From the NCBI RefSeq assembly GCF_000017205.1, contig NC_009656.1:2980001-3044000 (forward strand): a DNA stretch of 64,000 bases, in the 5' to 3' direction. The DNA comes from Pseudomonas paraeruginosa PA7. GTDB lineage: Bacteria > Pseudomonadota > Gammaproteobacteria > Pseudomonadales > Pseudomonadaceae. Of this stretch, positions 9,766-20,549 are shown in pieces; the first letter of the stretch is position 1, and each line of letters starts with the position of its first letter. A model generated the notes under the pieces. It was not told the origin of the DNA. It saw only the letters and a list, made by a program, of their open reading frames with translations, and searched no databases. Both the position numbers and the translations under genes were made by a program.

Positions 9766-9781
9766 TGGTACGGCCCTTGCT
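9766..9781 (+). promoter_or_regulatory. Sigma-54 promoter of the msuEDC operon
   Basis: TGGTACGGCCCTTGCT matches the sigma-54 consensus TGGCACG-N4-TTGCA, with GG at 9767-9768 and GC at 9779-9780, exactly ten bases apart. It lies 42 bp upstream of the msuE start and downstream of two activator-site dyads. Confidence 0.85.
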
Positions 9782-9823
9782 CCAAGGCACTGCACCTAGC
9801 GCAACAGTCCACAGGGAAATCCC

Positions 9824-10384
9824 ATGACCAGCCCCTTCAAAGTCGTCGCCGTCTCCGGCGGCACCTATCGCCCGTCCCGCACCCTGGTACTCACCCAGGC
9901 CCTGATCGCCGAGCTTGGCCAGTCGCTGCCGATCGACAGCCGGGTCATCGAGCTGACCGACATCGCCGCGCCGCTGGGCGCTACCCTGGCGCGCAACCAG
10001 GCGCCGGCGGAACTGCAGGCGGTGCTCGACGAGATCGAAGGCGCCGACCTGCTGCTGGTCGCCTCGCCGGTCTACCGTGGCTCCTATCCGGGCCTGCTCA
10101 AGCACCTGTTCGACCTGATCGACCTCAACGCCTTGATCGACACCCCGGTGCTGCTCGCCGCCACTGGCGGCACCGAGCGCCACGCGCTGGTCCTCGACCA
10201 CCAGTTGCGCCCGCTGTTCAGCTTCTTCCAGGCGATCACCCTGCCCATCGGGGTCTACGCCAGCGAGGCCGACTTCGACAACTACCGGATCGTCAGCGAA
10301 CCGCTGAAGGCGCGCATCCGCCTCGCCGCCGAGCGCGCCGCGCCGCTGTTCGGCGGACGCTCCGAACTGTTGAAGATCGCCTGA
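9824..10384 (+). CDS. msuE: NAD(P)H-dependent FMN reductase for methanesulfonate use
   Basis: A 186-residue SsuE/MsuE-type flavodoxin-fold reductase. It begins KVVAVSGGTYRPSRT (flavin phosphate-binding loop) and has VASPVYRGSYPGLLKHLFDL at about residues 84-103. It supplies reduced FMN to the two-component monooxygenases encoded next, letting the cell take sulfur from methanesulfonate and related C1 compounds. First gene of msuE-msuD-msuC-sfnR, with a sigma-54 promoter and two activator sites immediately upstream. Confidence 0.92.
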   Translation: MTSPFKVVAVSGGTYRPSRTLVLTQALIAELGQSLPIDSRVIELTDIAAPLGATLARNQAPAELQAVLDEIEGADLLLVASPVYRGSYPGLLKHLFDLIDLNALIDTPVLLAATGGTERHALVLDHQLRPLFSFFQAITLPIGVYASEADFDNYRIVSEPLKARIRLAAERAAPLFGGRSELLKIA

Positions 10385-10393
10385 GGTGCGCCG

Positions 10394-11539
10394 ATGAACG
10401 TGTTCTGGTTCCTCCCGACCCACGGCGATGGCCACTTCCTCGGCACCAGCCAGGGCGCGCGGCCGGTCTCGCTGCCTTACCTGAAGCAGGTGGCACAGGC
10501 GGCCGACAGCCTCGGCTATCACGGCGTGCTGATCCCCACCGGACGCTCCTGCGAGGACTCCTGGGTGGTGGCCTCGGCGCTGGCGCCGCTGACCGAGCGC
10601 CTGCGCTTCCTGGTGGCGATCCGTCCGGGAATCGTTTCGCCGACCGTCTCGGCGCGGATGGCGGCGACCCTCGACCGCCTGTCCGCCGGGCGCCTGCTGA
10701 TCAATGTGGTCACCGGCGGCGATCCCGACGAGAACCGCGGCGACGGCATCCATCTCGGCCACGCCGAGCGCTACGAGGTCACCGACGAGTTCCTTCGGGT
10801 CTGGCGGCGCGTCCTGCAGGGCGAGGCGGTGGACTTCCACGGCAAGCACATCCACGTGGAGAACGCCAAGGCGCTCTATCCGCCGCTGCAGCGGCCGTAT
10901 CCGCCGCTGTACTTCGGCGGCTCCTCGGAGGCCGCCCATGAATTGGCCGGCGAACAGGTGGACGTCTACCTGACCTGGGGCGAGCCGTTGCCGGCGGTGG
11001 CGGCGAAGATCGCCGACGTGCGCCAGCGAGCGGCTCGCCATGGGCGTACGGTGAAGTTCGGCATCCGCCTGCATGTGATCGTCCGCGAAACCGCCGAAGC
11101 AGCCTGGCGCGCCGCGGACAGGCTGATCGAACACATCTCCGACGAGACCATCGCCGCCGCGCAGCAGTCCTTCGCCCGTTTCGACTCCGAAGGCCAGCGA
11201 CGCATGGCCGCGCTGCACGGCGGCCGCCGCGATCGCCTGGAGATCCAGCCGAACCTCTGGGCCGGGGTCGGCCTGGTGCGCGGCGGCGCCGGCACCGCGC
11301 TGGTCGGCGATCCGCGGCAGGTGGCGGAGCGGATCGGGGAATACGCCGAGCTCGGCATCGACAGCTTCATCTTCTCCGGCTATCCGCACCTGGAAGAGGC
11401 TTACCGCTTCGCCGAACTGGTCTTCCCGCTGCTGCCCGAACCCTACGCGAGCCTGGCCGGCCGTGGGCTGACCAACCTGACCGGGCCGTTCGGCGAGATG
11501 ATCGCCAACGACGTGCTGCCGGCTCGCGCCGGCGCTTGA
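10394..11539 (+). CDS. msuD: FMNH2-dependent methanesulfonate monooxygenase
   Basis: A 381-residue luciferase-like (LLM) monooxygenase of the SsuD/MsuD type: N-terminus [17 protein letters not shown], then [16 protein letters not shown], then [18 protein letters not shown] at about residues 100-117. The family uses FMNH2 and oxygen to release sulfite from alkanesulfonates. Nine bases separate it from msuE, its expected reductase partner. Adjacency to msuE and the acyl-CoA-dehydrogenase-like msuC favours MsuD over SsuD. Confidence 0.9.
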   Translation: MNVFWFLPTHGDGHFLGTSQGARPVSLPYLKQVAQAADSLGYHGVLIPTGRSCEDSWVVASALAPLTERLRFLVAIRPGIVSPTVSARMAATLDRLSAGRLLINVVTGGDPDENRGDGIHLGHAERYEVTDEFLRVWRRVLQGEAVDFHGKHIHVENAKALYPPLQRPYPPLYFGGSSEAAHELAGEQVDVYLTWGEPLPAVAAKIADVRQRAARHGRTVKFGIRLHVIVRETAEAAWRAADRLIEHISDETIAAAQQSFARFDSEGQRRMAALHGGRRDRLEIQPNLWAGVGLVRGGAGTALVGDPRQVAERIGEYAELGIDSFIFSGYPHLEEAYRFAELVFPLLPEPYASLAGRGLTNLTGPFGEMIANDVLPARAGA

Positions 11540-11567
11540 GCGGCCGAGCCACGAGGAGAAACGCCCT

Positions 11568-12748
11568 GTGAATGCGAAGACCCGCCCCGAGGCGCAAACG
11601 CCGTTGCAGATCGCCCGGCGCCTGGCTGCCGATTTCGCCGAGAACGCCGCCGAGCGCGACGTCGCCGGTGGCACCCCGAAGGCCGAGCGCGACGCGTTGC
11701 GCCGCAGCGGCCTGTTGTCGCTGATCATCCCGCGCGAATACGGCGGCCTGGGGGCGAGCTGGAGCGAAACCCTGCAAACCGTGCGCGAACTGGCCCGGGT
11801 CGACAGCTCGATCGCCCACGTCTACGGCTTCCAGCACCTGATGCTGGCCACCGTGCGCCTGTTCTCGCGGCCCGAGCAATGGCAGCCGTGGTTCGAGCTG
11901 ACCGCGCGCAACCGCTGGTTCTGGGGCAACGCGCTGAACCCGCTGGACAACCGTACCGTGGCCCGGCGCTTCGACGGCTGGCGCGAGTTCTCCGGGAAGA
12001 AGAGCTTCTGCTCCGGCGCCCGCGATTCGGAGATGCTCATCGCCTCGGCACTGGACGGCGAGGGCGGGGCGCTGCTGATCGCCGCCATCCCCACCGCGCG
12101 CAGCGGTATCAGCCTGGGCCAGGATTGGGACAACATGGGCCAGCGGCAGACCGACAGCGGCAGCGCGATCTTCGAGCGGGTGCGGGTGGAGGAGAGCGAG
12201 TTGCTGCTTGATCCCGGGCCGCTGAGCACGCCGTTCGCCTGCCTGCGGCCGCTGATCGCCCAGTTGATCTTCACCGAGGTGTTCCTCGGCATCGCCGAAG
12301 GCGCCTTCGAGGAGGCTCGCCAGTACACCCTGCGCGAAGCGCGACCGTGGTTCCGCTCCGAGGTCGCCGAGGCCAATGCCGACCCCTATGTGCTGGCGCG
12401 CTACGGCGAATTCTGGGTCGGCCTGGAAAGCACCCGGGCGCTGGTCGAGCGCGCCGCGCAGCGCCTCGACGCCGCCTGGTCCAAGGGTCCGGCGCTGGAC
12501 GCCAGCGAGCGCGGCCAGCTGGCCCTGGCCATCGCCGCCGCCAAGGTCGCCGCGACGCGCAACGGCCTCGACCTGTGCAACCGCATGTTCGAAGTCACCG
12601 GCGCCCGCTCCACCCACGCCGCCCTGCGCCTGGACCGCTACTGGCGCAACCTGCGCACCCAGACCCTGCACGACCCGCTGGACTACAAGATCCGCGAGCT
12701 GGGCGACTGGGCGCTGAACCAGTCACCGCCGCAACCGACCTTCTACTC

Positions 12749-12752
<4 letters not shown>
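11568..12752 (+). CDS. msuC: FMNH2-dependent monooxygenase MsuC (acyl-CoA dehydrogenase fold)
   Basis: A 394-residue protein of the acyl-CoA dehydrogenase superfamily, in the DszC/SfnC-like branch that oxidises sulfur compounds rather than acyl-CoAs. Visible signatures are IPREYGGLGASWSETLQTVRELARVDSSIAH near residues 50-80 and RLDRYWRNLRTQTLHDPLDYK near the C-terminus. MsuC is known to oxidise methanesulfinate to methanesulfonate for MsuD. The start is GTG at 11568 with GAGGAG 8 bases upstream. It overlaps the next start by four bases (12749-12752). Confidence 0.85.
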
Positions 12753-13879
<1,127 letters not shown>

Positions 13880-13899
13880 GTTCAGGCGCTCGGGATCGC

Positions 13900-13973
13900 G
13901 GCGGATAAGCGCAAGCGGTTATTCGCCCAACCTCCCGCGACTATCCGCCGTGCCGGCGCTGCGGCATTCGCCC
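13900..13973. repeat. REP-type palindromic repeats after the msu operon
   Basis: The stretch from 13900 contains a GCGGATAA...GGTTATTCGCCC palindrome (13900-13927), followed by a related ACTATCCGCC and a further ATTCGCCC half. These are the extragenic palindromes common in P. aeruginosa, also present at 39622 and 49321. They may add transcript stability or termination between the sfnR-like gene and the ATPase gene at 14051. Confidence 0.6.
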
Positions 13974-14050
13974 AAACCCAGCCGGGCGCAGTAGACTCGG
14001 CGCTTTGCGGAGCGTCTGGCTCCGCGCTCTGCGCCAGGTGGAACTGCCCG

Positions 14051-15205
14051 ATGCCCGATACCTCTCCCGATCTGCCGGCCACGTCGCCGCTCGCCGTCTA
14101 TCGCCAGGCCGTGGAACAGCGCGGTTTCGCTCCCGACGAGGCGCAGCGGCGCGCGGCCGAGGCGCTGGAGCGTTGTTTCCAGGCCCTGCACGAAGCTCAC
14201 CGCCACGGCGCGATCCAGGGGGTCTACCTGTGGGGACCGGTAGGGCGCGGCAAGACCTGGCTGATGGATCACTTCTACCAGTGCCTGCGCGTGCCCGCGC
14301 GGCGCCAGCACTTCCACCACTTCATGCAATGGGTGCACCAGCGCCAGTTCGAACTGACCGGTACAGCCGACCCGTTGCGCGCCCTGGCCCGCGAGTTGGC
14401 GCGGGACGTGCGGGTGCTGTGCTTCGACGAGCTGTTCGTCAGCGACATCGGCGACGCCATCCTGCTCGGCAGCCTGCTGCGCATCATGTTCGAAGAGGGC
14501 GTGGTGCTGGTGGCCACTTCCAACCAGCCGCCGGAGCAGTTGTACGCCGACGGTTTCAACCGCGAACGCTTCCTCCCGGCGATCGAGGCGATCCAGCGGC
14601 ACATGGCGGTGGTCGCGGTGGATGGCGGCCAGGACCACCGCCTGCATCCCGGCCGGGCCGAGCAACGCTACTGGGTGGTGGAGGCGGGGCAGGCGGGCGG
14701 TTTCGCCGAACTCTTCGCGCGCCTGAGTGCCGGCGAAGCGGCATCCACGCAGCCCATCGAGCTGGGTCACCGCCCGCTGGCGGTGCACCGGCACAGCGAA
14801 TCGGTGCTCTGGTGCAGCTATGCGCAGCTCTGCGAGGAGCCGCTGTCGGCGCTGGACTTCATCGGCCTTTGCGACCGCTACCGGGCGATCCTGATGGACG
14901 ACCTGCCGTGCCTGAGCGCCAGCCAGCGCGAAGGCCGCATAGCCCGTGGCACCGAGAACGGCGCGCAACTGGTGGAGGCGGGGGATCGCGAATTGCCGCA
15001 GCTGTCGGTGCACGACGATGGTGTGCGGCGCTTCATCGCGCTGGTGGACGAATGCTACGACCGTAAGGTGCCGCTCTACCTGGAAGCCAGGGTGCCGTTG
15101 GAGGCACTCTATACCGAGGGCTACCTGGCCTTCGCCTTCCGTCGCACCCTCAGCCGGCTGCGCGAGATGCAGCTGGCACGCTTCGGCAGCGACAGCGCCG
15201 GCTAG
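14051..15205 (+). CDS. AFG1/ZapE-like AAA ATPase
   Basis: A 384-residue P-loop ATPase of the AFG1/ZapE family. Walker A is GPVGRGKTWLMD at about residues 60-71, followed by the family's FHHFM and then Walker B LCFDELFVSDIGDA near 120-133 and the sensor stretch VATSNQPPEQLY near 155-166. Known ZapE is a cell-division-associated ATPase and AFG1 a mitochondrial chaperone-like ATPase. This looks like a second, shorter-signature paralogue; its target is unknown. Monocistronic and convergent with the phosphodiesterase gene at 15271. The ribosome binding site (AGGTGGA) is modest. Confidence 0.82.
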   Translation: MPDTSPDLPATSPLAVYRQAVEQRGFAPDEAQRRAAEALERCFQALHEAHRHGAIQGVYLWGPVGRGKTWLMDHFYQCLRVPARRQHFHHFMQWVHQRQFELTGTADPLRALARELARDVRVLCFDELFVSDIGDAILLGSLLRIMFEEGVVLVATSNQPPEQLYADGFNRERFLPAIEAIQRHMAVVAVDGGQDHRLHPGRAEQRYWVVEAGQAGGFAELFARLSAGEAASTQPIELGHRPLAVHRHSESVLWCSYAQLCEEPLSALDFIGLCDRYRAILMDDLPCLSASQREGRIARGTENGAQLVEAGDRELPQLSVHDDGVRRFIALVDECYDRKVPLYLEARVPLEALYTEGYLAFAFRRTLSRLREMQLARFGSDSAG

Positions 15206-15270
15206 CGCCGCGCCGCCGAAGCGGGAACTGCGGATCGCCGCCCGCGCTCATCCGCCGGCCAGGCCGAGGC

Positions 15271-16398
15271 TCAGTAGCCGTGCCGGCGCAGCAGCGCGTC
15301 CATGTCTTGCGCCGCCGGGCGGCCCTGGAACTTCAGCAGTTCCGAGGTGCGGTTGGTGAAGAAACCGTCGACGCCGGCCGCGCCTAGGGCCTTGAAGTCT
15401 TCCGCCGAGTCCACCGAGTAGGCATGGATGAACAGCCCGCGCGCGTGGGTCATGCGGTTCATCCAGGGTTTCACCAGGTCGGCGTAGCTCTGTTCGCCGC
15501 GTTCGCTGAGGCTCGCCGAGGGCCCGGTGCCCAGCGCGCCGTGGGCCTTGGCCCAGTCCAGCCAGGCGCCGAACTCGGCTTCGGACTTCACTTCCTGCCT
15601 GGCGTAGAAGGCCGCCTTGTCGGTTTCCCCGGATTCCTTGAAAGTCACTGGCGAGCGGGCTTCCAGGTAACCGTCGCCGAGCCACAGCAGGAGAATCTTC
15701 GGCACTTGCGGCATGCTTTCTTGCAGCAGTTCCAGGCTGCTCTTCTCGAAGGTCTGCAGGATCACCCGGCCATTGCCGTGGGCCACGTCGACATGCCCGG
15801 CGGCGGCGCGCTCGCGAGGTTGCAGCCAGCCGCGGCGTTCCAGCAGCTTGCGCAGGTCGTCTTCGATGCCGGGGAATTGCGCCGGTACCTTGGTTTCCAG
15901 GTACAGGCCCGGCTTGTTGGCGCCGCCCTCGGCGATATCGAGCATCTCGTCGAGGGTGAGGATGCGCAGGCCGACGAAGCCGGGCCGGGCGCGCTCGGGG
16001 AAGGCGCGATTGAACCAGGAGCCGGCGTCCAGGCGCTTGAGTTCGGCGAGAGTGAAGCTGCTCACCGGGTCCTTGGCGCGCCCCGGGAAGACCTCGGCGA
16101 CGTCGGTGGTGCGCTCCAGGGTGTCGTCGTGGAGGGCGACCAGCACGCCGTCGCGGCTGCGCTGCACGTCGGCCTCCAGATAGTCGGCGCCGAGGTCGCG
16201 GGCCAGCAGGTAGGCCGCGGCGGTTTCCTCGGGGGCGTCGTACGAGGCGCCGCGGTGGGCGATGACCGCCGGCCAGGGCACGCCGGCGGCGGCGCTGAGG
16301 GCCTTGCCGGACGGCTCCGTGGCCTGGGCGGCGAGCCCCGCCGTCAGGCCGAGGAGGCCCAGGGTCTTGAATGTTCCTTGCCAGAATCTTTGCCGCAT
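15271..16398 (-). CDS. Exported glycerophosphodiester phosphodiesterase
   Basis: A 375-residue GDPD-family enzyme with an N-terminal signal peptide (RFWQGTFKTLGLLGLTAGLAAQA), so periplasmic. The catalytic signature is intact: AHRGASYDAPEET, then LEADVQRSRDGVLVALHDDTLERTT, within the first 120 residues. The family hydrolyses glycerophosphodiesters to glycerol-3-phosphate and an alcohol (GlpQ-like). I chose the ATG at 16396-16398, which has AAGGAAAGG 6-14 bases upstream; an upstream GTG would add nine basic residues. Length and export fit GlpQ, but substrate cannot be read from sequence. Confidence 0.87.
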   Translation of the reverse strand: MRQRFWQGTFKTLGLLGLTAGLAAQATEPSGKALSAAAGVPWPAVIAHRGASYDAPEETAAAYLLARDLGADYLEADVQRSRDGVLVALHDDTLERTTDVAEVFPGRAKDPVSSFTLAELKRLDAGSWFNRAFPERARPGFVGLRILTLDEMLDIAEGGANKPGLYLETKVPAQFPGIEDDLRKLLERRGWLQPRERAAAGHVDVAHGNGRVILQTFEKSSLELLQESMPQVPKILLLWLGDGYLEARSPVTFKESGETDKAAFYARQEVKSEAEFGAWLDWAKAHGALGTGPSASLSERGEQSYADLVKPWMNRMTHARGLFIHAYSVDSAEDFKALGAAGVDGFFTNRTSELLKFQGRPAAQDMDALLRRHGY

Positions 16399-16574
16399 GA
16401 GGCGCCTTTCCTTCTTTCTTTTCACGGGATTGCCGACCAGTCTGGCGTCGCCGGATGACCGGAGGACGACAGATACAGGTCTGTCCGGCGCGGGGAAAGA
16501 TGCGCTGTCGCGGCGACGCTGGTTCCTGTCGCCCTCGGCAAAGCACCAGCCCTCCCAGGCCGGGAGGGCGGATT

Positions 16575-17228
16575 CTACAGGCGTTTGTTCAGCAGGCGGG
16601 CCAGGCGGTCGCCGCCGAACTGGATCAACGTGACCAGCAGCACAAGGACGATGATCACGGTGAGCATCACCTGGGTGTCGAAGCGCTGGTAGCCGTAGCG
16701 GTAGGCCAGGTCGCCCAGGCCGCCGGCACCGATCGCGCCGGCCATGGCCGAGGAGTTGATCATGGTCACCAGGGTGATGGTGAAGCCGCCGACGATGCCC
16801 GGTCGCGCCTCCGGCAACAGTACGTTGCAGATGATGTGGCGGCGTTCGCAGCCCATCGCCTGGGCCGCTTCCACCAGGCCGTGGTCGACTTCGCGCAGGC
16901 TGACCTCGGCGATCCGCGCGAAGAACGGCGTGGCGGCGATGGTCAGCGGCACCACCGCGGCCCAGACTCCATAGCTGGTGCCGACGATCATCCGGGTGAA
17001 GGGAATCAGCGCCACCATCAGGATCAGGAAGGGTACCGAGCGCAGCACGTTGACCAGACCGCCCAGGATGCGATTGAGCAGGCGCGCCTCGAAGATCCCG
17101 CCCGGCCCGGTGGTGACCAGTACCAGGGCCAGCGGGATACCCACCAGCAGGACGATGGCGGAGGACGCGCCGATCATCAGCAGCGTATCGAGGAAACCTT
17201 GCCAGAGCCGTTCAAGCATGGGCGACAT
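16575..17228 (-). CDS. metI: MetI-like ABC transporter permease
   Basis: A 217-residue permease with about five transmembrane helices. The EAA-type loop that contacts the ATPase is [23 protein letters not shown] near residues 120-142. It resembles MetI of the methionine uptake family. The ATG at 17226-17228 lies inside the end of metN (overlap 17 bp); an ATG nine bases later is an alternative. Last gene of the six-gene sulfur operon from 23013. The adjoining monooxygenases suggest the substrate may be an oxidised or organic sulfur compound rather than methionine itself. Confidence 0.85.
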   Translation of the reverse strand: MSPMLERLWQGFLDTLLMIGASSAIVLLVGIPLALVLVTTGPGGIFEARLLNRILGGLVNVLRSVPFLILMVALIPFTRMIVGTSYGVWAAVVPLTIAATPFFARIAEVSLREVDHGLVEAAQAMGCERRHIICNVLLPEARPGIVGGFTITLVTMINSSAMAGAIGAGGLGDLAYRYGYQRFDTQVMLTVIIVLVLLVTLIQFGGDRLARLLNKRL

Positions 17229-18321
17229 GGCCGAGCACCTCCACCTTGTCCGCCACCAGCGCGGCCTTGGCCAGCACGCCGGGAAGCTCGCCGGGCGGCG
17301 CGCCGACCTGTAGCAGCAGGCGCCCCAGGGCGCGGCCCTGGATCCGCTCTATGCCGCCGTGGAGCAGGTCGACGCGCTGGCCGATGGCCCTGGCGATGGC
17401 CAGCAGGTCCGGCACCCGTCGGCTGGCGCCGGTGTACTGGAGATCGAGCAGCACTGGGTCGCCGGCGCCGGGAGCCTGGCGCAGGCGCGCCTGGAGGTCG
17501 GCCGGGAGGGCGGCGCGCAGGCTGCCGAGCAGGCTTCGGGTGACGGCATGGCGCGGATCGCCGAAGACTTCCCAGACTTCGCCCTGTTCGACGATGCGGC
17601 CGCATTCGAGGACCACCACGCGGTCGCAGATCTCGCGGATGACCGCCATCTCGTGGGTGATCAGGACGATGGTCAGGCCCAGCCGGCGGTTGATGTCGCG
17701 CAGCAGCGCGAGGATCGCCTGGGTGCTCTCCGGGTCCAGCGCCGAGGTGGCTTCGTCGCAGAGCAGGATCTGCGGCTGGTGCACCAGCGCGCGGGCGATG
17801 CCGACGCGCTGTTTCTGTCCGCCGGAGAGCTGTGCCGGATAGGCGTCGCGTTTTTCCTCCAGGCCGACCAGTTGCAGCAGCCCGGCGACCCGCTCCTCGA
17901 TCCGTGCCCGGGGCACCCCGGCCACCCGCAGCGGCAGGGCGATGTTCTGCCATACGGTCTTGGCCGACATCAGGTTGAAGTGCTGGAAGATCATGCCGAT
18001 GCGTCGGCGCAGGGCGACCAGGCGCTGGCCGTCGTAGCCGCCGATGTCTTCGTCGTCGATCAGCACCTGCCCCTCGCTGGGACGCTCCAGGCGATTGAGG
18101 GTGCGGATCAGCGAGGACTTGCCGGCGCCGCTGCGGCCGATGATGCCGAACACTTCGCCGCGGTGGATTTCCAGGTCGATCTCCCGCAGGGCCTGGACCC
18201 CGCCGGGGTAGCGCTTGCCCAGGCCGTGGAGGCGGATGTGCGGCGTGGAGGCGCGCGTGTCGGGCGCCGTCGGGAACGGTCCGAGGGGCAGCAGGCTCGG
18301 GGGAACGGTCATGGTCGTCAC
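17212..18321 (-). CDS. metN: MetN-like ABC transporter ATPase
   Basis: A 369-residue ABC ATPase: Walker [11 protein letters not shown], signature [15 protein letters not shown], Walker [14 protein letters not shown], and switch His in VLITHEM. The last ~85 residues look like the NIL domain that senses methionine in MetN proteins. A 35-residue Pro-rich N-terminal extension precedes the core ([14 protein letters not shown]). It overlaps metQ by four bases and metI by 17, so the three are coupled. P. aeruginosa is known to have another met locus elsewhere, which would make this a second, specialised copy. Confidence 0.88.
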   Translation of the reverse strand: MTTMTVPPSLLPLGPFPTAPDTRASTPHIRLHGLGKRYPGGVQALREIDLEIHRGEVFGIIGRSGAGKSSLIRTLNRLERPSEGQVLIDDEDIGGYDGQRLVALRRRIGMIFQHFNLMSAKTVWQNIALPLRVAGVPRARIEERVAGLLQLVGLEEKRDAYPAQLSGGQKQRVGIARALVHQPQILLCDEATSALDPESTQAILALLRDINRRLGLTIVLITHEMAVIREICDRVVVLECGRIVEQGEVWEVFGDPRHAVTRSLLGSLRAALPADLQARLRQAPGAGDPVLLDLQYTGASRRVPDLLAIARAIGQRVDLLHGGIERIQGRALGRLLLQVGAPPGELPGVLAKAALVADKVEVLGHVAHA

Positions 18322-19112
18322 TCCCAGCCCGGCTGGTACAGCGTGCCATGGGCCTTGTCCAGCGCGGCGCGGACCACCGGCGAATGCTGGTAGATGTCGA
18401 CGAAGCGCGCCAGGCGGCCGTCGCGGTCCTGGTAGTCGCCGCGGGTGACGAACTGGATCACGTATTCCCGGTTGTCGACCCCGTCGAACAGCAGTGCCCG
18501 GGTCGGGTCGATGGTCCCGGCCAGGCGCAGGTAGTGCGGGTAACCCTGGGCCAGGTCGAAATCGTCGAGGGCGCGCGCCAGTTGCACCGCCTCCAGCTCG
18601 GTGATGCGGATGTCCTTCGGGTTGTCGACGATATCGTCGAGGGTCGCCTTGTAGCCGACGCCGTCCCTGAGCTTCAGCAGGCCGGCCTTCTGTAGCAGTT
18701 GCAGGCCGCGGCCGCTATTGATCGGGTCGTTGGCGATGGCCACGCTGGCGCCTTCCGGCAACTCTGCGAGGCTGGCGTAGCGCTTCGAATAGAGCCCGAC
18801 GTTGTTGATGATCCCCGGCGCGAACGGCTTCAACTGGAAGCCGCCTTCGCGGTTGGCGTTTTCCAGGAAGGGCACGTGCTGGAAGTAGTTGGCGTCGATG
18901 TCGCCCTGGGCGAGGGTGATGTTGGGGGCGTTCCAGTCGCTGAACTCGACCAGTTCGACCTTCAGTCCCTGCTTGCCGGCTTCGCTCACGGCGACTTCCA
19001 GCGGCGGGGCGAAGGCGGCGGTGGTGCCGATCTTCAGCGGGGCGTCGGCGGCCTGGGCCGGGCCGCTGCCGAGGAGGACGGCCAGGCTCAGGGTTTTCAG
19101 GGTGTTCAGCAT
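18318..19112 (-). CDS. metQ: MetQ/NlpA-family periplasmic binding protein
   Basis: A 264-residue solute-binding protein. The signal peptide [20 protein letters not shown] ends in a type I site with no lipobox, so it should be a soluble periplasmic protein rather than a lipoprotein as in many MetQ. Family features include [19 protein letters not shown] near residues 66-84 and [22 protein letters not shown] near 123-144. It captures ligand for the MetN-MetI pair. Good GGAG ribosome binding site. It follows the LLM monooxygenase gene by 31 bp. Confidence 0.88.
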   Translation of the reverse strand: MLNTLKTLSLAVLLGSGPAQAADAPLKIGTTAAFAPPLEVAVSEAGKQGLKVELVEFSDWNAPNITLAQGDIDANYFQHVPFLENANREGGFQLKPFAPGIINNVGLYSKRYASLAELPEGASVAIANDPINSGRGLQLLQKAGLLKLRDGVGYKATLDDIVDNPKDIRITELEAVQLARALDDFDLAQGYPHYLRLAGTIDPTRALLFDGVDNREYVIQFVTRGDYQDRDGRLARFVDIYQHSPVVRAALDKAHGTLYQPGWE

Positions 19113-19143
19113 GGTGGGCTCCTGAACGAAAGGGAAAGTGGGG

Positions 19144-20532
19144 TCAGGCCTGGCGCTGGCGCGCGGCCGGGGGCTGGCGGAAGGCGGCGCCGGCGTGTTC
19201 CGCCTGCAGGCGCGCGCGGCCGCCGCCGAAGAGCTTCTCCCGCAGGGTGCCGGGGGCGTAGGCGGTCTTGTAGCTGCCGCGTGCCTGCAACTCGGGCACC
19301 ACCAGGTCGATGAAGTCGGCGTAGCTCTCCGGCTCCACGGTGCGGGTCAGGTTGAAGCCGTCCAGGCCGGTATCGGCGATCCAGCCTTCGAGGTCGTCGG
19401 CGACCTGGCGCGGGTCGCCTACCAGGGTCACGTAGCGGCCGCCCAGGGCCAACTGGTCGAGGAGCTTGCGCACGGTGGAGTCGGTGCGCGCCACGGTGAG
19501 GTTCTTCACCACCGACTCGATGGCGTTGTTCTTCTCGTAGCGGATCGGTTCGTCGAGCCCGTAGCGCGACAGGTCGATGCCGCTGGAACTGGCGAAGTGC
19601 GCCAGGCCGGCCTCGGGGCTGGCGTAGCGGCGGTACTCGGCATGCTTGTCGCGGGCCTCGGCCGCGGTGGCGGCGACGATCACGTTGATGCCCATGAAGA
19701 TCCTGATGTCCTCGGCGCGACGGCCGGCGCCGACCACCGCCGCGCGAATGCGCTGCACCAATTGGCGGGTGGCCTCGCGGGTCTGTCCGGAGACGAACAC
19801 GCATTCGGCGTGGCGCGCGGCGAAGGCCAGGCCACGCTCCGAGGAGCCGGCCTGGAACAGCACCGGGGTGCGCTGTGGAGAGGGCTCGGCGAGGTGGTAG
19901 CCCTCGACCTGGTAGAACTCGCCATGGTGGCGGATCTTGTGGATCTTCTCCGGCCGCGCGTAGACCCGTCGCTGGCGGTCGGCGAGCACCGCGTCGTCTT
20001 CCCAGCTGCCCTCCCAGAGCTTGTAGAGGACCTCCAGGTACTCGTCGGCGCGGTCGTAGCGGCGGTCGTGCTCGATCTGCGCGGACTGGCCCATGGCCTT
20101 GGCCGCGCTTTCCAGGTAGCCGGTGACGATGTTCCAGCCGATCCGCCCGTCGCTCAGGTGGTCGAGGGTCGAGAGCCGCCGGGCGAACGGGTAGGGCGCC
20201 TCGTAGGTGAGGTTGGCGGTGACGCCGAAACCCAGGTGCTCGGTGACCTCGGCCATGGCCGAGACCAGCATCAGCGGGTCGTTCACCGGTAGCTGGACGG
20301 CTTCGCGGGCGGTCACCTCGATGCCGCCCTGGTAGACGTCGTAGACACCGAGGATATCGGCGATGAACAGGCCGTCGAACAGGCCGCGCTCCAGCAGCCG
20401 GGCCAGCTCGGTCCAGTGGCGCAGTTTGCGGTAGTCGCTGGAGCGGTCGCGCGGGTGGGTCCAGAGACCGTGGTTGATATGGCCGACGCAATTCATGCTG
20501 AAGGCGTTTAGGAGAATCTGCTTCTTGCTCAT
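19144..20532 (-). CDS. NtaA/SnaA/DszA-family FMNH2 monooxygenase
   Basis: A 462-residue luciferase-like monooxygenase of the NtaA/SnaA/DszA branch (longer than SsuD/MsuD). Hallmarks: NAFSMNCVGHINHGLWTHPRDRS at about residues 9-31, HWTELARLLERGLFDGLFIADILGVYD near 39-65, and LDHLSDGRIGWNIVTGYLESAAKAMG near 121-147. Such enzymes use FMNH2 to oxidise sulfones, chelators or sulfonates. No reductase is in this operon, so MsuE or another reductase must supply FMNH2. It closely resembles the protein at 39885-41294, from the second sulfur cluster. Confidence 0.87.
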   Translation of the reverse strand: MSKKQILLNAFSMNCVGHINHGLWTHPRDRSSDYRKLRHWTELARLLERGLFDGLFIADILGVYDVYQGGIEVTAREAVQLPVNDPLMLVSAMAEVTEHLGFGVTANLTYEAPYPFARRLSTLDHLSDGRIGWNIVTGYLESAAKAMGQSAQIEHDRRYDRADEYLEVLYKLWEGSWEDDAVLADRQRRVYARPEKIHKIRHHGEFYQVEGYHLAEPSPQRTPVLFQAGSSERGLAFAARHAECVFVSGQTREATRQLVQRIRAAVVGAGRRAEDIRIFMGINVIVAATAAEARDKHAEYRRYASPEAGLAHFASSSGIDLSRYGLDEPIRYEKNNAIESVVKNLTVARTDSTVRKLLDQLALGGRYVTLVGDPRQVADDLEGWIADTGLDGFNLTRTVEPESYADFIDLVVPELQARGSYKTAYAPGTLREKLFGGGRARLQAEHAGAAFRQPPAARQRQA

Positions 20533-20549
20533 GGCGGTTCCTTCGGCGT

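Noticed and set aside
16399..16425. Longer GTG start for the phosphodiesterase
   Set aside because: The ATG at 16398 has a much better ribosome binding site and gives a normal signal peptide.
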